NCBI GenBank assembly: GCA_902597725.1 | Contig: CACJYQ010000004.1 | Location: 1 to 64,000 of the forward strand | DNA length: 64,000 nt | Origin: an uncultured Pelagibacteraceae bacterium | GTDB taxonomy: Bacteria > Pseudomonadota > Alphaproteobacteria > Pelagibacterales > Pelagibacteraceae | Direction of reading: 5' to 3' | Part shown: one piece after another, positions 29,382 to 38,844 of the stretch | How the letters are laid out: every line of letters begins with the position of its first letter | Position numbering within the stretch: position 1 is the first letter of the stretch | Position numbers and translations under genes: made by a program | The notes under the pieces: generated by a model | Told to the model about the DNA's origin: nothing | What the model saw: the letters and a program-made list of their open reading frames with translations, nothing else | Databases searched by the model: none

Positions 29382-30677
29382 TTATCTCAATTTAAGATAT
29401 TCGCTATTGAGCAATCCGATAGATTTTAAAAGATTAAACTGCGAAAGAATGTAGTTTCTCTCTGAATCTGCCAACGAAATCTGAGCATTCAATAATAAAG
29501 AGTTAGACTGAATAACCTCTAAAGTAGTTCTATCTGAACCACTATTATATTCAGCTACAATTCCCTCATTTGCGATTTCTGCAGCATTCACCTGAGCTCT
29601 TACTGAATTAAGTAAACTTTTGTTTGATTGATAATTTGACCAGGCACTAGCAACATCCGTTTGATTTTTTTTGATCATATTATTTAAAAGAAGATTTTTT
29701 TGTGTCTCCAGACTTTTGTTTTTATTCAAATTTGCATAATTCTTTCCACCTGAAAAAAAAGGCCATGTGACAGTTGCTTTTAAAGTATCTTGCTCTTTTT
29801 CATCATAGGTAGAACTTAGATCATCTGTTTTTGATCTATCAAAAGATAAAGTAGCTGTTGGGGCTAAATCAGATCTTGCACTTAATGTATCTTTTTTTGA
29901 TTGTTCATATTCAAGTTGAGCTATAATTAAATCTGGATTGCCTTTTTTTGATATCTCTATTGCAGAGTTTAATTCATTGGGCAAATTAACTATTGTGATA
30001 GATGATTTATCTAGTGCCTCTGTATCATTAATAGTGCCAATCACATTTTCATAATTTAGCTTACTGGTTAAGAAATCATTTTCAGCTTGGATTAATTTTG
30101 CTTGTGCTCCAGCTAAAGAAGACTCAGATTGAGCAACATCTGATAAGGATATGTTTCCTCGCTCAAGCCTAATTCTATCTGTTTCGACCTGTCGATCTAA
30201 CAGATTAACATTGGATCTATTAATCTTCAGTTTTTCGTTTGCTGAAATTAACCCCGTATAAGCTTCAATTGATTTATAAAGAATTTCTTGCTCTTTTTTT
30301 AAAAGCTTTGCTTTAGCTAATTCAATACCAATTTTACTTTTACTTAATTCAGCACCTCTTCCAAAATCTATTAATGTTTGGGTAATTGTTAATGATTGCA
30401 CGGTTGGGTCTACATCTGAAATTGTTGCATCTGTTCCGTTCTGATTGGTTAATTTATTGGTGTCTTCTGAGCTTTTACTTCCACTCAAAGTTACTGATGG
30501 TAAATACGAACTAATTGAAATTTTTAATTCTTGCTCAGAAATGTTTAAACTCTCTCTTTCAGCATTCAGCTCATTATTGTCATTATAAGCCTTTTTTAAT
30601 GCTGCAGAAAAAGTTTCAGCACTAGCATTATTTAACAAAAATACTAAACTTGTAATTATAAATAAAATCCTAATCAT
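29382..30677 (-). CDS. tolC: TolC-family outer-membrane efflux protein
   Basis: Signal peptide, duplicated coiled-coil architecture, TVQSLTITQTLIDFGRGAELSKS, YNSGSDRTTLEVIQSNSLLLNAQ. Confidence 0.88.
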   Translation of the reverse strand: MIRILFIITSLVFLLNNASAETFSAALKKAYNDNNELNAERESLNISEQELKISISSYLPSVTLSGSKSSEDTNKLTNQNGTDATISDVDPTVQSLTITQTLIDFGRGAELSKSKIGIELAKAKLLKKEQEILYKSIEAYTGLISANEKLKINRSNVNLLDRQVETDRIRLERGNISLSDVAQSESSLAGAQAKLIQAENDFLTSKLNYENVIGTINDTEALDKSSITIVNLPNELNSAIEISKKGNPDLIIAQLEYEQSKKDTLSARSDLAPTATLSFDRSKTDDLSSTYDEKEQDTLKATVTWPFFSGGKNYANLNKNKSLETQKNLLLNNMIKKNQTDVASAWSNYQSNKSLLNSVRAQVNAAEIANEGIVAEYNSGSDRTTLEVIQSNSLLLNAQISLADSERNYILSQFNLLKSIGLLNSEYLKLR

Positions 30678-31597
30678 TTCTTTTTATATACAGCAGATTT
30701 AATTTGATGGTTACTATTTAAATTGAATATGACTGATGCATATTTTGGCATATTTCTAAACATGTTTTGAGTAATTCTTTGATAAGTTTGCATAAAATTT
30801 AATACATCTCCTCTACTCATTATTTTTGATTTCACTTTACTTTGAACCCAAAGTTTCCTCTCTTGTTTTAATCTCCATTTTTGTAACAAGCTAAAATTTT
30901 TTGCTTTCAGATAAACCAAACAATTTAATTGTGAATATAATTTTTTATATTTTGATTTTAATTGGTTGTTAACATATTTTCTCCAAATCTGTTTTTGATC
31001 TTTCGACTTTTCCAATGAATTTATTATTTTCTTTAAAGTATTATTTTTTTCTGATTTTGCACCAACGCACCACCCTTCAAAAATAATTACATCCGGTCTC
31101 TTCTTTAGATCGTACCATTTTTTTTTATTATACCTATCGTCAATGGCTTTATTAAATGTGGGTAATTTCAATCTTTTGAATTTCTTACTTTTTGACTTTT
31201 TGAAAAAATCCAACATCATATTAATGTCATGTGTTCCGGGCACACCTCTTGTTAAAAGCATAGGATGAACGCTTTTTGATAAATTTATTCTTTCTTTTCT
31301 TGTTTTATAAAAATCATCTATTGAGATCCTAAAAACGTTTAATCTAAAGTATTTGGTTAAGATAATTCTAATTAAAGAGCTAATTGTAGTTTTGCCACTT
31401 CCTTGCCCTCCTGCTAATCCTACAAAATACGGTTTTTTTTTATCAGCTTTTTCACTGATCCAAAAACATAGAGGAATTAAGAAAGACTTAATCATTCTTT
31501 CTTTATTTTTAAATTTATCAGCTTTTGTTTCTTGAGATTTAATAAACTTTAAACAATCTTTTTTTACCTTACCAAAGCATAAGCTGAATTGTTGCAT
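30674..31597 (-). CDS. P-loop kinase resembling D-glycerate 3-kinase/uridine-kinase-like family
   Basis: AGGQGSGKTTISSLIRIIL Walker A, ISIDDFYKTRKER, TRGVPGTHD, VIIFEGWCVGA. Confidence 0.72.
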   Translation of the reverse strand: MQQFSLCFGKVKKDCLKFIKSQETKADKFKNKERMIKSFLIPLCFWISEKADKKKPYFVGLAGGQGSGKTTISSLIRIILTKYFRLNVFRISIDDFYKTRKERINLSKSVHPMLLTRGVPGTHDINMMLDFFKKSKSKKFKRLKLPTFNKAIDDRYNKKKWYDLKKRPDVIIFEGWCVGAKSEKNNTLKKIINSLEKSKDQKQIWRKYVNNQLKSKYKKLYSQLNCLVYLKAKNFSLLQKWRLKQERKLWVQSKVKSKIMSRGDVLNFMQTYQRITQNMFRNMPKYASVIFNLNSNHQIKSAVYKKK

Positions 31598-31602
31598 GAA
31601 AA

Positions 31603-31983
31603 TTATTTTTTATCTAATGGATGATTTTGACCATCATTTACTGGAACTTCTTTTATATCAAAAGTATTTATTTCATCAATGCAGCCAACATTAAATCCTG
31701 TCATGGCTGGATTTATTCTTGGGTTGTGATGGGTATAAATTCCACAGTCTGAGCAAAAGTAATGTTTGGCAACTTTTGAATGAAATTGATAAAGTTTTAA
31801 TTTGTCTTCTCCTTTTATAATTTTAAAATCTTCATTTTTTACCATCGACATAATTGCGCCCTTTCTTTTGCAAATAGAACAATTACATTTTATTACTTTA
31901 GCTAAATCTCCATCTAAATTAATTTCTGCTTCGACAGCCCCACAATGACAAATAAGTTTTTTCATTTTAAGGTAAACACCCAC
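31603..31983 (-). CDS. GFA-family (CENP-V/GFA) cysteine-rich protein
   Basis: CHCGAVEAEI, CNCSICKRKGA, HYFCSDCGIYTHH. Confidence 0.82.
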   Translation of the reverse strand: MGVYLKMKKLICHCGAVEAEINLDGDLAKVIKCNCSICKRKGAIMSMVKNEDFKIIKGEDKLKLYQFHSKVAKHYFCSDCGIYTHHNPRINPAMTGFNVGCIDEINTFDIKEVPVNDGQNHPLDKK

Positions 31984-32251
31984 TTATCCAATAACCTATC
32001 TCACCATATTTTCTACCATAATAATTTAGTTCTCTATAACAGGCTCTTTCTGCTTTTTTTAGGCTGCCTGGATTTTTTGACTCATTGTATTTAATGCTTA
32101 CACAATGAATTTTTTTGTTTCCAAGTTCTGGCTCTTGATAAACGCAGCCACTTACTGTTGGATCAAATAATCCAAAAAATGCATGTGACGGTTTTTGATT
32201 TATAATGATTATGCTGAAACTTATAGTTAGAATTATTAAAATTTTTCTCAT
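31967..32251 (-). CDS. Small secreted Cys-containing protein, unknown function
   Basis: N-terminal hydrophobic signal segment, four Cys in the mature part, no family recognised. Confidence 0.5.
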   Translation of the reverse strand: MRKILIILTISFSIIIINQKPSHAFFGLFDPTVSGCVYQEPELGNKKIHCVSIKYNESKNPGSLKKAERACYRELNYYGRKYGEIGYWISGCLP

Positions 32252-32309
32252 ATTGATTTTAAATTAAACTATCCTTGGTTGAAGTTATCCACAAGCATAC
32301 AAAATATAG

Positions 32310-32359
32310 TTTTGATGTTCACGTTTTGATTCACTTTTGATTCAATTACGGACTCAAAA
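32310..32359. promoter_or_regulatory. Tandem and inverted repeat operator candidate upstream of umuD
   Basis: TTTTGATGTTCAC, TTTTGATTCAC, TTTTGATTCAA in tandem, then the inverted half GACTCAAAA. Confidence 0.5.
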
Positions 32360-32385
32360 TACAACCTCTTGCGTGCATTGTATAA

Positions 32386-32811
32386 ATGGGCTATAAATTA
32401 GAACAAAACAAGAACATGAAACTAACTATTCCCTATTATCTACATAAAGCTGGTGCTGGTTTCCCATCACCTGCCACTGATTATATCGAAGAAGATATCG
32501 ATCTGAACATGCATTTAATCAAAAATGTTCCAGCTACTTTTATCATCAGAGTTCAGGGCAAATCCATGGTCGATGTTGGGATTAATGATGGAGATTTATT
32601 GGTTGTCGATAAAAGCTTGAAACCAAAAAATTTTTCAACGGTTATTGCAAATGTTCATGATGAGCTTGTGGTTAAAACTTTAGTTCAAGAAAGAGATAAA
32701 AAATTTCTATCATCTGGGTCTAAAGATTTTTCTAATAGAATTTTAATTAATGAAGAAGAAGATGTTTTTATTTGGGGGGTTGTGACTTATGTCATTCATT
32801 CAACGTACTAA
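32386..32811 (+). CDS. umuD: UmuD/LexA-family S24 self-cleaving protein
   Basis: AGAGFPSPATDY with Ala-Gly cleavage site, RVQGKSMVDVGI Ser, ELVVKTL Lys. Confidence 0.92.
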   Translation: MGYKLEQNKNMKLTIPYYLHKAGAGFPSPATDYIEEDIDLNMHLIKNVPATFIIRVQGKSMVDVGINDGDLLVVDKSLKPKNFSTVIANVHDELVVKTLVQERDKKFLSSGSKDFSNRILINEEEDVFIWGVVTYVIHSTY

Positions 32812-34069
32812 AAAAATAGGCTTAGTTGATTGTAATTCTTTCTATGTTTCATGTGAAAGATTATTTAATCCAAAAATAAGAAAAAAACCTGTGGTTGTTT
32901 TATCCAATAATGATGGTTGTATCATTTCTAGATCCAATGAAGCAAAAGCTTTAGGAATTAAAATGGGTGAGCCTTATTTTAAGGCAAAGGATATTATTGT
33001 TAAAAATAAAGTTGAAGTTTTTTCATCAAATTACTCTTTGTATGGAGATTTATCTAGAAGGGTAATGAGAACTTTGAAAAGGTTTAATACCGAAATAGAA
33101 GTGTATTCAATTGATGAAGCATTTATAGATTTATCTAATTTTCCAGATACTGAAGTTGAAAAAGTTGGAAGAGAAATTAGAGAAACAATTTTACAATGGA
33201 CTGGGATTCCAACTAGTATTGGTATCGCTAAAACTAAAACTTTAAGTAAAGTTGCAAATCATATTGCAAAGAAAAAACAATCAGGAGTGACAAGCTTAAT
33301 TGGCATTGAGAATTTAGATCCTATTTTAGAAAAAGTTGAAATTAACGATGTGTGGGGCGTTGGTAGACAGCTTACTAAGTTTTATCAAAAGAATGGAATT
33401 TACAATGCAAAACAGCTTAAGAACAAATCTAATACTTGGATCAAAAAATGTTCCAACGTTTTAAGTTCCAGAACTGCAATGGAACTTAGAGGGGTGCCTT
33501 GTATTGGTTTAGAGACAACACAAACGAAAAGAAAGAGCTGTGTCGTTTCAAGATCATTTGGAAAGAGAATAGAAAAATTTCAAGAATTAAAAGAAGCGGT
33601 TGCAAACTATTGTTTAAATGCATCTGAGAAAATTAGATCAGAGTCTTTAGTTGCAAAAGCAATTACAGTTTTTGTCAGAACTAGTCCTTTTCAAAGAGAC
33701 TATGGCTATTATTCAAATGCAAAGACAATTGATTTTCCCATTGCAACAAACAATAGCATAGAAACTGTTAAAACTGCAGTTTCAATTTTAGAAAGCATTT
33801 TCAAAAATGGATATCGATATCAGAAAGCAGGTGTCATGCTTACAGGACTACGTAATGATGATGGAAGAAAAAATTTATTTTCATCACAAAAAGATGAAAA
33901 GATAAAAAGTTTAATGCGATCAATTGATAATACTAATTATAGATACGGAAGATCCACATTAAGTCTTGCGAGTGCAGGTGTTCATAAAAAATGGAACATG
34001 AGAAGACAATACTCTTCTAAAATAGATACAGCAGATTTTTATTGTCTACCAACAATTAGAGCTATTTAG
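32789..34069 (+). CDS. umuC: Y-family DNA polymerase UmuC
   Basis: IGLVDCNSFYVSCERLFNP, VVVLSNNDGCIISRSNEAK, YSIDEAFIDLS; overlaps umuD. Confidence 0.95.
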   Translation: MSFIQRTKKIGLVDCNSFYVSCERLFNPKIRKKPVVVLSNNDGCIISRSNEAKALGIKMGEPYFKAKDIIVKNKVEVFSSNYSLYGDLSRRVMRTLKRFNTEIEVYSIDEAFIDLSNFPDTEVEKVGREIRETILQWTGIPTSIGIAKTKTLSKVANHIAKKKQSGVTSLIGIENLDPILEKVEINDVWGVGRQLTKFYQKNGIYNAKQLKNKSNTWIKKCSNVLSSRTAMELRGVPCIGLETTQTKRKSCVVSRSFGKRIEKFQELKEAVANYCLNASEKIRSESLVAKAITVFVRTSPFQRDYGYYSNAKTIDFPIATNNSIETVKTAVSILESIFKNGYRYQKAGVMLTGLRNDDGRKNLFSSQKDEKIKSLMRSIDNTNYRYGRSTLSLASAGVHKKWNMRRQYSSKIDTADFYCLPTIRAI

Positions 34070-35261
34070 TAAAATGACAATTTGGTTCTACGACTGTCCA
34101 AGATGAAGTACCAAAGTTCCTTTTTAAAATATTTTCAAAATTAAGAACTATTTTTCTTTGATAATTATTAAGGTTACTTTGATTAGTAGACCATTGTTTT
34201 AATCTTTGAACATTCTCATGATCTGGAAATCGAGTTACATAAGCATAGAGCCATCCCCAATTACTACTAGATCTACTATCTAAATCTTGAACTTTATAAT
34301 TCTTAGCAGGTCCTGGGTGCTTCATACTTTTTGCATACTTAAAAACAATTTCGTTATTTTCGGTAAAATCTATGAAAAACTTAACTATGTTATGAAAATT
34401 TTTTCCCTTGTAATCATATTCCCAAATGTTGTAGCCCTGGTTTTCAGAGATAATTGCTATTACTGACAATGCATTCATGGCTCTTCCCTGGTAAAACATT
34501 GCTCTACCACCTCTTCTCGTTTCAATTGGCATACTTCCATCTTTACGTTGATATCTAATTGCTGCCTCGTAATTCTTAAATGCTGTTCTAAAAAATTTAT
34601 TATCATTAAGTAAAATTCCTAACTGCATGTGGCTTATCGCAGATGATAAGGCATGGTTATGTGCCCTTTTTGGTGTACCATTTGCACCAGACCCTGTTTT
34701 GTAATTAGAGTATTCATACATCAAATGTTTGTTTTTTCTTACAATCTTTTTGAACCAATCTTTAATTATTTTATCTTCATTATCAGGAACTTTAATAATT
34801 TGTTTTGCAAACGAATATCCTGCCATCATTGGAGAAGCCACCCAAAGATTTACTGTCAAAGTATCATTCCAGTGCCTTCCTTCACCATCAGATGGGCCTG
34901 TTCTTTGTGCAGCGTCTGCTTTTGCCCAATTTAAAATTACTCTTTTTACATTCTCACAAGCTGCAATATCTCCCCCACCACAAGGACGTTTAAAATTTTC
35001 AAACTTATTTAAAGCGTACATAAATCTATTATCCAGACCGTATCCTGATGGAGCTTCAACTTTTATTACTGGTAAAACAGGATTGGTTGTTTGGTTTACA
35101 TACATATTATTTATACATTTATCCAGTTTTTCTCGAATTGGAAAAATAATTTCTGGCTTAGTAATAATTGCTTTTTTTTTTATTTCTTTAAAATCACTTT
35201 TTGAAGTGTTGGTAATTATAAAAGATAATAAAATTAAAAAAGTAATTCTTTTGAATATCAT
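34062..35261 (-). CDS. Putative secreted alginate-lyase-like polysaccharide lyase
   Basis: Signal-like N-terminus; alpha-barrel lyase-like motifs RTGPSDGEGRHWNDTLTVN, RAHNHALSSAISHMQLGILLND, DGSMPIETRRGGRAMFYQGRAM. Confidence 0.62.
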   Translation of the reverse strand: MIFKRITFLILLSFIITNTSKSDFKEIKKKAIITKPEIIFPIREKLDKCINNMYVNQTTNPVLPVIKVEAPSGYGLDNRFMYALNKFENFKRPCGGGDIAACENVKRVILNWAKADAAQRTGPSDGEGRHWNDTLTVNLWVASPMMAGYSFAKQIIKVPDNEDKIIKDWFKKIVRKNKHLMYEYSNYKTGSGANGTPKRAHNHALSSAISHMQLGILLNDNKFFRTAFKNYEAAIRYQRKDGSMPIETRRGGRAMFYQGRAMNALSVIAIISENQGYNIWEYDYKGKNFHNIVKFFIDFTENNEIVFKYAKSMKHPGPAKNYKVQDLDSRSSSNWGWLYAYVTRFPDHENVQRLKQWSTNQSNLNNYQRKIVLNFENILKRNFGTSSWTVVEPNCHFTK

Positions 35262-37945
35262 CCAGTATTTTTCATTGCAGCAGAAATACCTGCAATAGAA
35301 GTCAGCAAAGCATCCTCTAAATATTTTATATTCTTTTTATCTTTTTTCTTTTTTAATTTATAAATAACTATTGGCTGAATAATATTTAAAACCTCAGAGT
35401 AAATATTTCTCACTAATGCTGTAGATCTAAATTCCTTTCTAATCTTTAGAATTTCTTTAGGTGTAATTTTTTTATTCAATTGCTTTATTGTATCAAATTG
35501 GAATCTTAACTTCTTTCCTACTCTTTGTAATCTTTTATCAGCAAGAAACTTCTCATAAATTTTTGAAATTTCAGGATCAGCTTTTGAAATTACCATATCA
35601 AGCATATCTAACATTGAATTAAAGAAAGGCCAATTTTTTTCCATGTCATATAAAGTTTTTCTAAACTGTTTGATATAAGAGTATCTTAATGCTTCAGCAC
35701 TTCCTAACCAGGCTGGAAGCATTAATCTAATCTGTGTCCATGCAAATACCCACGGTATTGCTCTTAAACTTTTTATATTATCAACATTTTTTCTTTTTGA
35801 GGGTCTTGAACCAATAGATAACTTGCCAAGTGCTTTGTGAGGAGTGACAGTCCTGAAATACTCAATAAAATCTGAACTTTGATTTATATTTTTTCTGTAT
35901 GAGTTTTTAGAAATGTCAGACATTTTTTCAATTAGATCTCTCCAATTTTTTTTAGGAATTGGCGGGGGATTTAATGTAGCCTCTGTAACAGCACCAATGT
36001 AACTACATAAATTATAATTAGCCAAAGGCTCATAACCATACTTTTGTTGAATTACCTCACCTTGGTCAGTAATTCTTATATTACCATTAACTGAATTAGG
36101 AGGTTGTGATCTTAAAGTAGCTTGTATCGGACCTCCTCCCCTACCTGGTGATCCACCTCTGCCGTGAAAAAAAGTTATTTTGATCTTAAATTTTTTTGCC
36201 AATTTTATAATTTCTTCTTGTGCTTTATACTGATGCCAACTAGCACATATTTTTCCAGCGTCCTTACTTGAGTCTGAATATCCAATCATAACTTCTTGAT
36301 CATGATTAATCAGTTTTCTATACCATTTTTGAGAAAATAAAGTTTCCATGATAGATTTTGCATTTACAAGATCATCTAAAGTCTCAAATAAAGGAACTAC
36401 TCTTAGTTTGTTTTTTATATTTGCCTCTTTTTGTAAGAAAGATACTGATAAGATATCTGAAGCAGAGGTGGTCATTGATATTACATATGCACCTAAACAC
36501 TCGGACGGCTCATAAGATAAAGCTTTGAAAGTGGCCCAAACTTCTTTATTTTCTTTATTCTTAAATTGAAAATTTCTGATTTTGTTAGATTTAGAAGTTA
36601 TAAATTTCTTTAAAAAGTTTAATTTTTCTTTTTCAGCAAAATTTGAATAATCTTTTTTATACTTTGTTTTTACAAACTCAGATATCAATTGTTTGTGTCT
36701 CGCAGACTCTTGTCTGATATCCAATCTTGCTAGATTGATACCAAAACATTTAGCTCTTCTCATTAAATCCAACAATTCACCACTAGCAATATTTTCATTT
36801 TGATTTTGCTCTAAAGACTCTCTTACAACTCTTAAGGGTTTGAGAATTTCCTCTCTAGAACTTAATAATTTTTTTTGATCTAATGGCTTATTATGAACTA
36901 AATGTTGTTCAATAGATCTATGAGTAACTCTGATTTTATCCCTCAAAGGTCTTAGAAAAACTCTATAAGGCTCGAATGATTGACCAACTTTACTTAAAAT
37001 TTTTTTTGAAGCCTTTTCCATAGAATAGGATCTTATTATTTTAGTAAGAGCCTTTTCATATAATTTAGCTGCCTCCCACCTAGAAAGTAAAATTACTTTT
37101 CTTGTGACTTCAGAGGTAACATTAGGATTACCGTCTCGATCACCACCCATCCATGAACCAAACACAATAGGATTAAAATTTTTTGGTAAATTTTTACCCA
37201 TATTTTTTACAAATATAGAATTTAATTTTCTATAAACTTTTGGAACGGTGTTCCACAAACTATCTTCAATAACGGCCAATCCCCATCTAGCTTCATCAAA
37301 TGGTGATGGCTTGAGTCTTTTAAGATCATCCGTATTCCAAATAATTGTTAACTCATCATAAAGATTTTTTTCAAGCACTCTTAATTTTGAGGGAAAATTT
37401 TTGAATAATTCCCGCTCCTCAAGTATCTCAATAATTCTATGATATTTTTGAATTAAAGTTCTTCTTTTAACCTCAGTAGGATGAGCTGTTAAAACAATAC
37501 CTATATTAAGATTTTTTGCTAAATCATAAATTTTAGTATCTGAAATACTTTTTTTTCTGAATAGATCCTCAAAAATTTCCTCTATAAATAAATTTTTTTT
37601 ATTTAATTTCTTCTTATTATTTTCATTTTCATTTATGCTTCTAGACGCGTCAACTAGTTCAGCTAAATTCATAAAGTTCATAAAATGTGAAAATGCTCTA
37701 GTTAGTTTAAAAGTATTTTTAGGATCAAGTCTTTTAATTGCGTTAATTACATCGCTATTTAATTTTTTTAAATTAGGATTGGCTTTATTTGCTTTTGATA
37801 ATTTTCTTACTTTTTCAACTAAATTAAAAAACTTTTTTCCCTCTTGTACTCTTATGACACGCCCTAATATGTTTCCTAAATATCTGACATCCTCTCTTAA
37901 AAGTTTTGTAGGAATTCTCTCATAATAAAGATCTTTTTTTTTCAT
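35258..37945 (-). CDS. ppc: Phosphoenolpyruvate carboxylase
   Basis: VLTAHPTEVKRRTLI, FGSWMGGDRDGNPNVT, MIGYSDSSKDAGKICASW, FFHGRGGSPGRGGGP. Confidence 0.96.
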   Translation of the reverse strand: MKKKDLYYERIPTKLLREDVRYLGNILGRVIRVQEGKKFFNLVEKVRKLSKANKANPNLKKLNSDVINAIKRLDPKNTFKLTRAFSHFMNFMNLAELVDASRSINENENNKKKLNKKNLFIEEIFEDLFRKKSISDTKIYDLAKNLNIGIVLTAHPTEVKRRTLIQKYHRIIEILEERELFKNFPSKLRVLEKNLYDELTIIWNTDDLKRLKPSPFDEARWGLAVIEDSLWNTVPKVYRKLNSIFVKNMGKNLPKNFNPIVFGSWMGGDRDGNPNVTSEVTRKVILLSRWEAAKLYEKALTKIIRSYSMEKASKKILSKVGQSFEPYRVFLRPLRDKIRVTHRSIEQHLVHNKPLDQKKLLSSREEILKPLRVVRESLEQNQNENIASGELLDLMRRAKCFGINLARLDIRQESARHKQLISEFVKTKYKKDYSNFAEKEKLNFLKKFITSKSNKIRNFQFKNKENKEVWATFKALSYEPSECLGAYVISMTTSASDILSVSFLQKEANIKNKLRVVPLFETLDDLVNAKSIMETLFSQKWYRKLINHDQEVMIGYSDSSKDAGKICASWHQYKAQEEIIKLAKKFKIKITFFHGRGGSPGRGGGPIQATLRSQPPNSVNGNIRITDQGEVIQQKYGYEPLANYNLCSYIGAVTEATLNPPPIPKKNWRDLIEKMSDISKNSYRKNINQSSDFIEYFRTVTPHKALGKLSIGSRPSKRKNVDNIKSLRAIPWVFAWTQIRLMLPAWLGSAEALRYSYIKQFRKTLYDMEKNWPFFNSMLDMLDMVISKADPEISKIYEKFLADKRLQRVGKKLRFQFDTIKQLNKKITPKEILKIRKEFRSTALVRNIYSEVLNIIQPIVIYKLKKKKDKKNIKYLEDALLTSIAGISAAMKNTG

Positions 37946-38844
37946 TTAATATTCTCAATATCATTTATTTGGCTTAAACAATTTTTAAATTCTTCCATAT
38001 TTTCTCTTAATGCTAAATTTGAGATTGAATAAACAGCTACTAATAAAAAAATGAGAGGTATTGCAGTGATTATCGATGCATTACTTTTGATCATTAAAAT
38101 ATAAATAATTATAAATAATGCAGATCGAATTAAAAAAGTTTTTCTAAACACACTAATAATTGAAAGTGAGTGTTTAATTAAATTGATAAAACTCATTTTT
38201 GATGGTCCAAAATATCTACTACCTCTGATAGAGGGAATTGGAATTAAATCATTTTCAATTTTTTTTAATGAACCCGAAAAACTATTCCATGTAGCTTTTT
38301 CATTAATCATTTTTTCAACAATTGATCTTGGTAAACAAGTATAATTTCCAAATTTAATTGACTTACTTGTAAATACTAATGTAATAAATTTATGTAATTG
38401 GTAACAAATCTTAAATATCGTTTTTTCAGATCTTTTAATTCTTTCTCCTACAATAGGTTTATTTTGTGATTTTTTTATTTGATCTAAAAAAAATTCAATT
38501 TCGTCAGGTCTATCTTCACCATCACCATCCATAGGTATGACATAATCAAAATTATCTTTTTCAAAAATATATCTTAAACCAGTAGCAATACATCTTGCAT
38601 GTCCTTGGTTTTTTTTCATATTAAAGATCTTTACAGAATTTATATTTTCAAGATTTTTTTCAAAATTCGGACGATCATGATTTGAATAATCATTAAATAT
38701 ATAAACTGAAATTTTAAATTCTTGGTTTAACGATAGGTTATTAATTTCATCAATGAGTTTATATACTGATTGCCAGTCATTATATATTGGGGTCAAAATT
38801 ATTATTTTCATAATATAATCTAATTTTAGTATCTTCCTAAACAA
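37942..38844 (-). CDS. Family 2 glycosyltransferase with C-terminal TM helices
   Basis: KIIILTPIYNDWQSV, DYVIPMDGDGEDRPDEI, TM pair near the C-terminus. Confidence 0.8.
   Translation of the reverse strand: MFRKILKLDYIMKIIILTPIYNDWQSVYKLIDEINNLSLNQEFKISVYIFNDYSNHDRPNFEKNLENINSVKIFNMKKNQGHARCIATGLRYIFEKDNFDYVIPMDGDGEDRPDEIEFFLDQIKKSQNKPIVGERIKRSEKTIFKICYQLHKFITLVFTSKSIKFGNYTCLPRSIVEKMINEKATWNSFSGSLKKIENDLIPIPSIRGSRYFGPSKMSFINLIKHSLSIISVFRKTFLIRSALFIIIYILMIKSNASIITAIPLIFLLVAVYSISNLALRENMEEFKNCLSQINDIENIK

Noticed and set aside
32780-32815. Possible umuD-umuC frameshift fusion
   Set aside because: It is a simple 23-nt coding overlap; umuC has its own ATG and both proteins are complete.
34653-35298. 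Plus-strand ORFs of 62-189 aa opposite the lyase and ppc genes
   Set aside because: Antisense to a well-supported coding sequence; low-complexity hydrophobic translation typical of AT-rich shadow ORFs.
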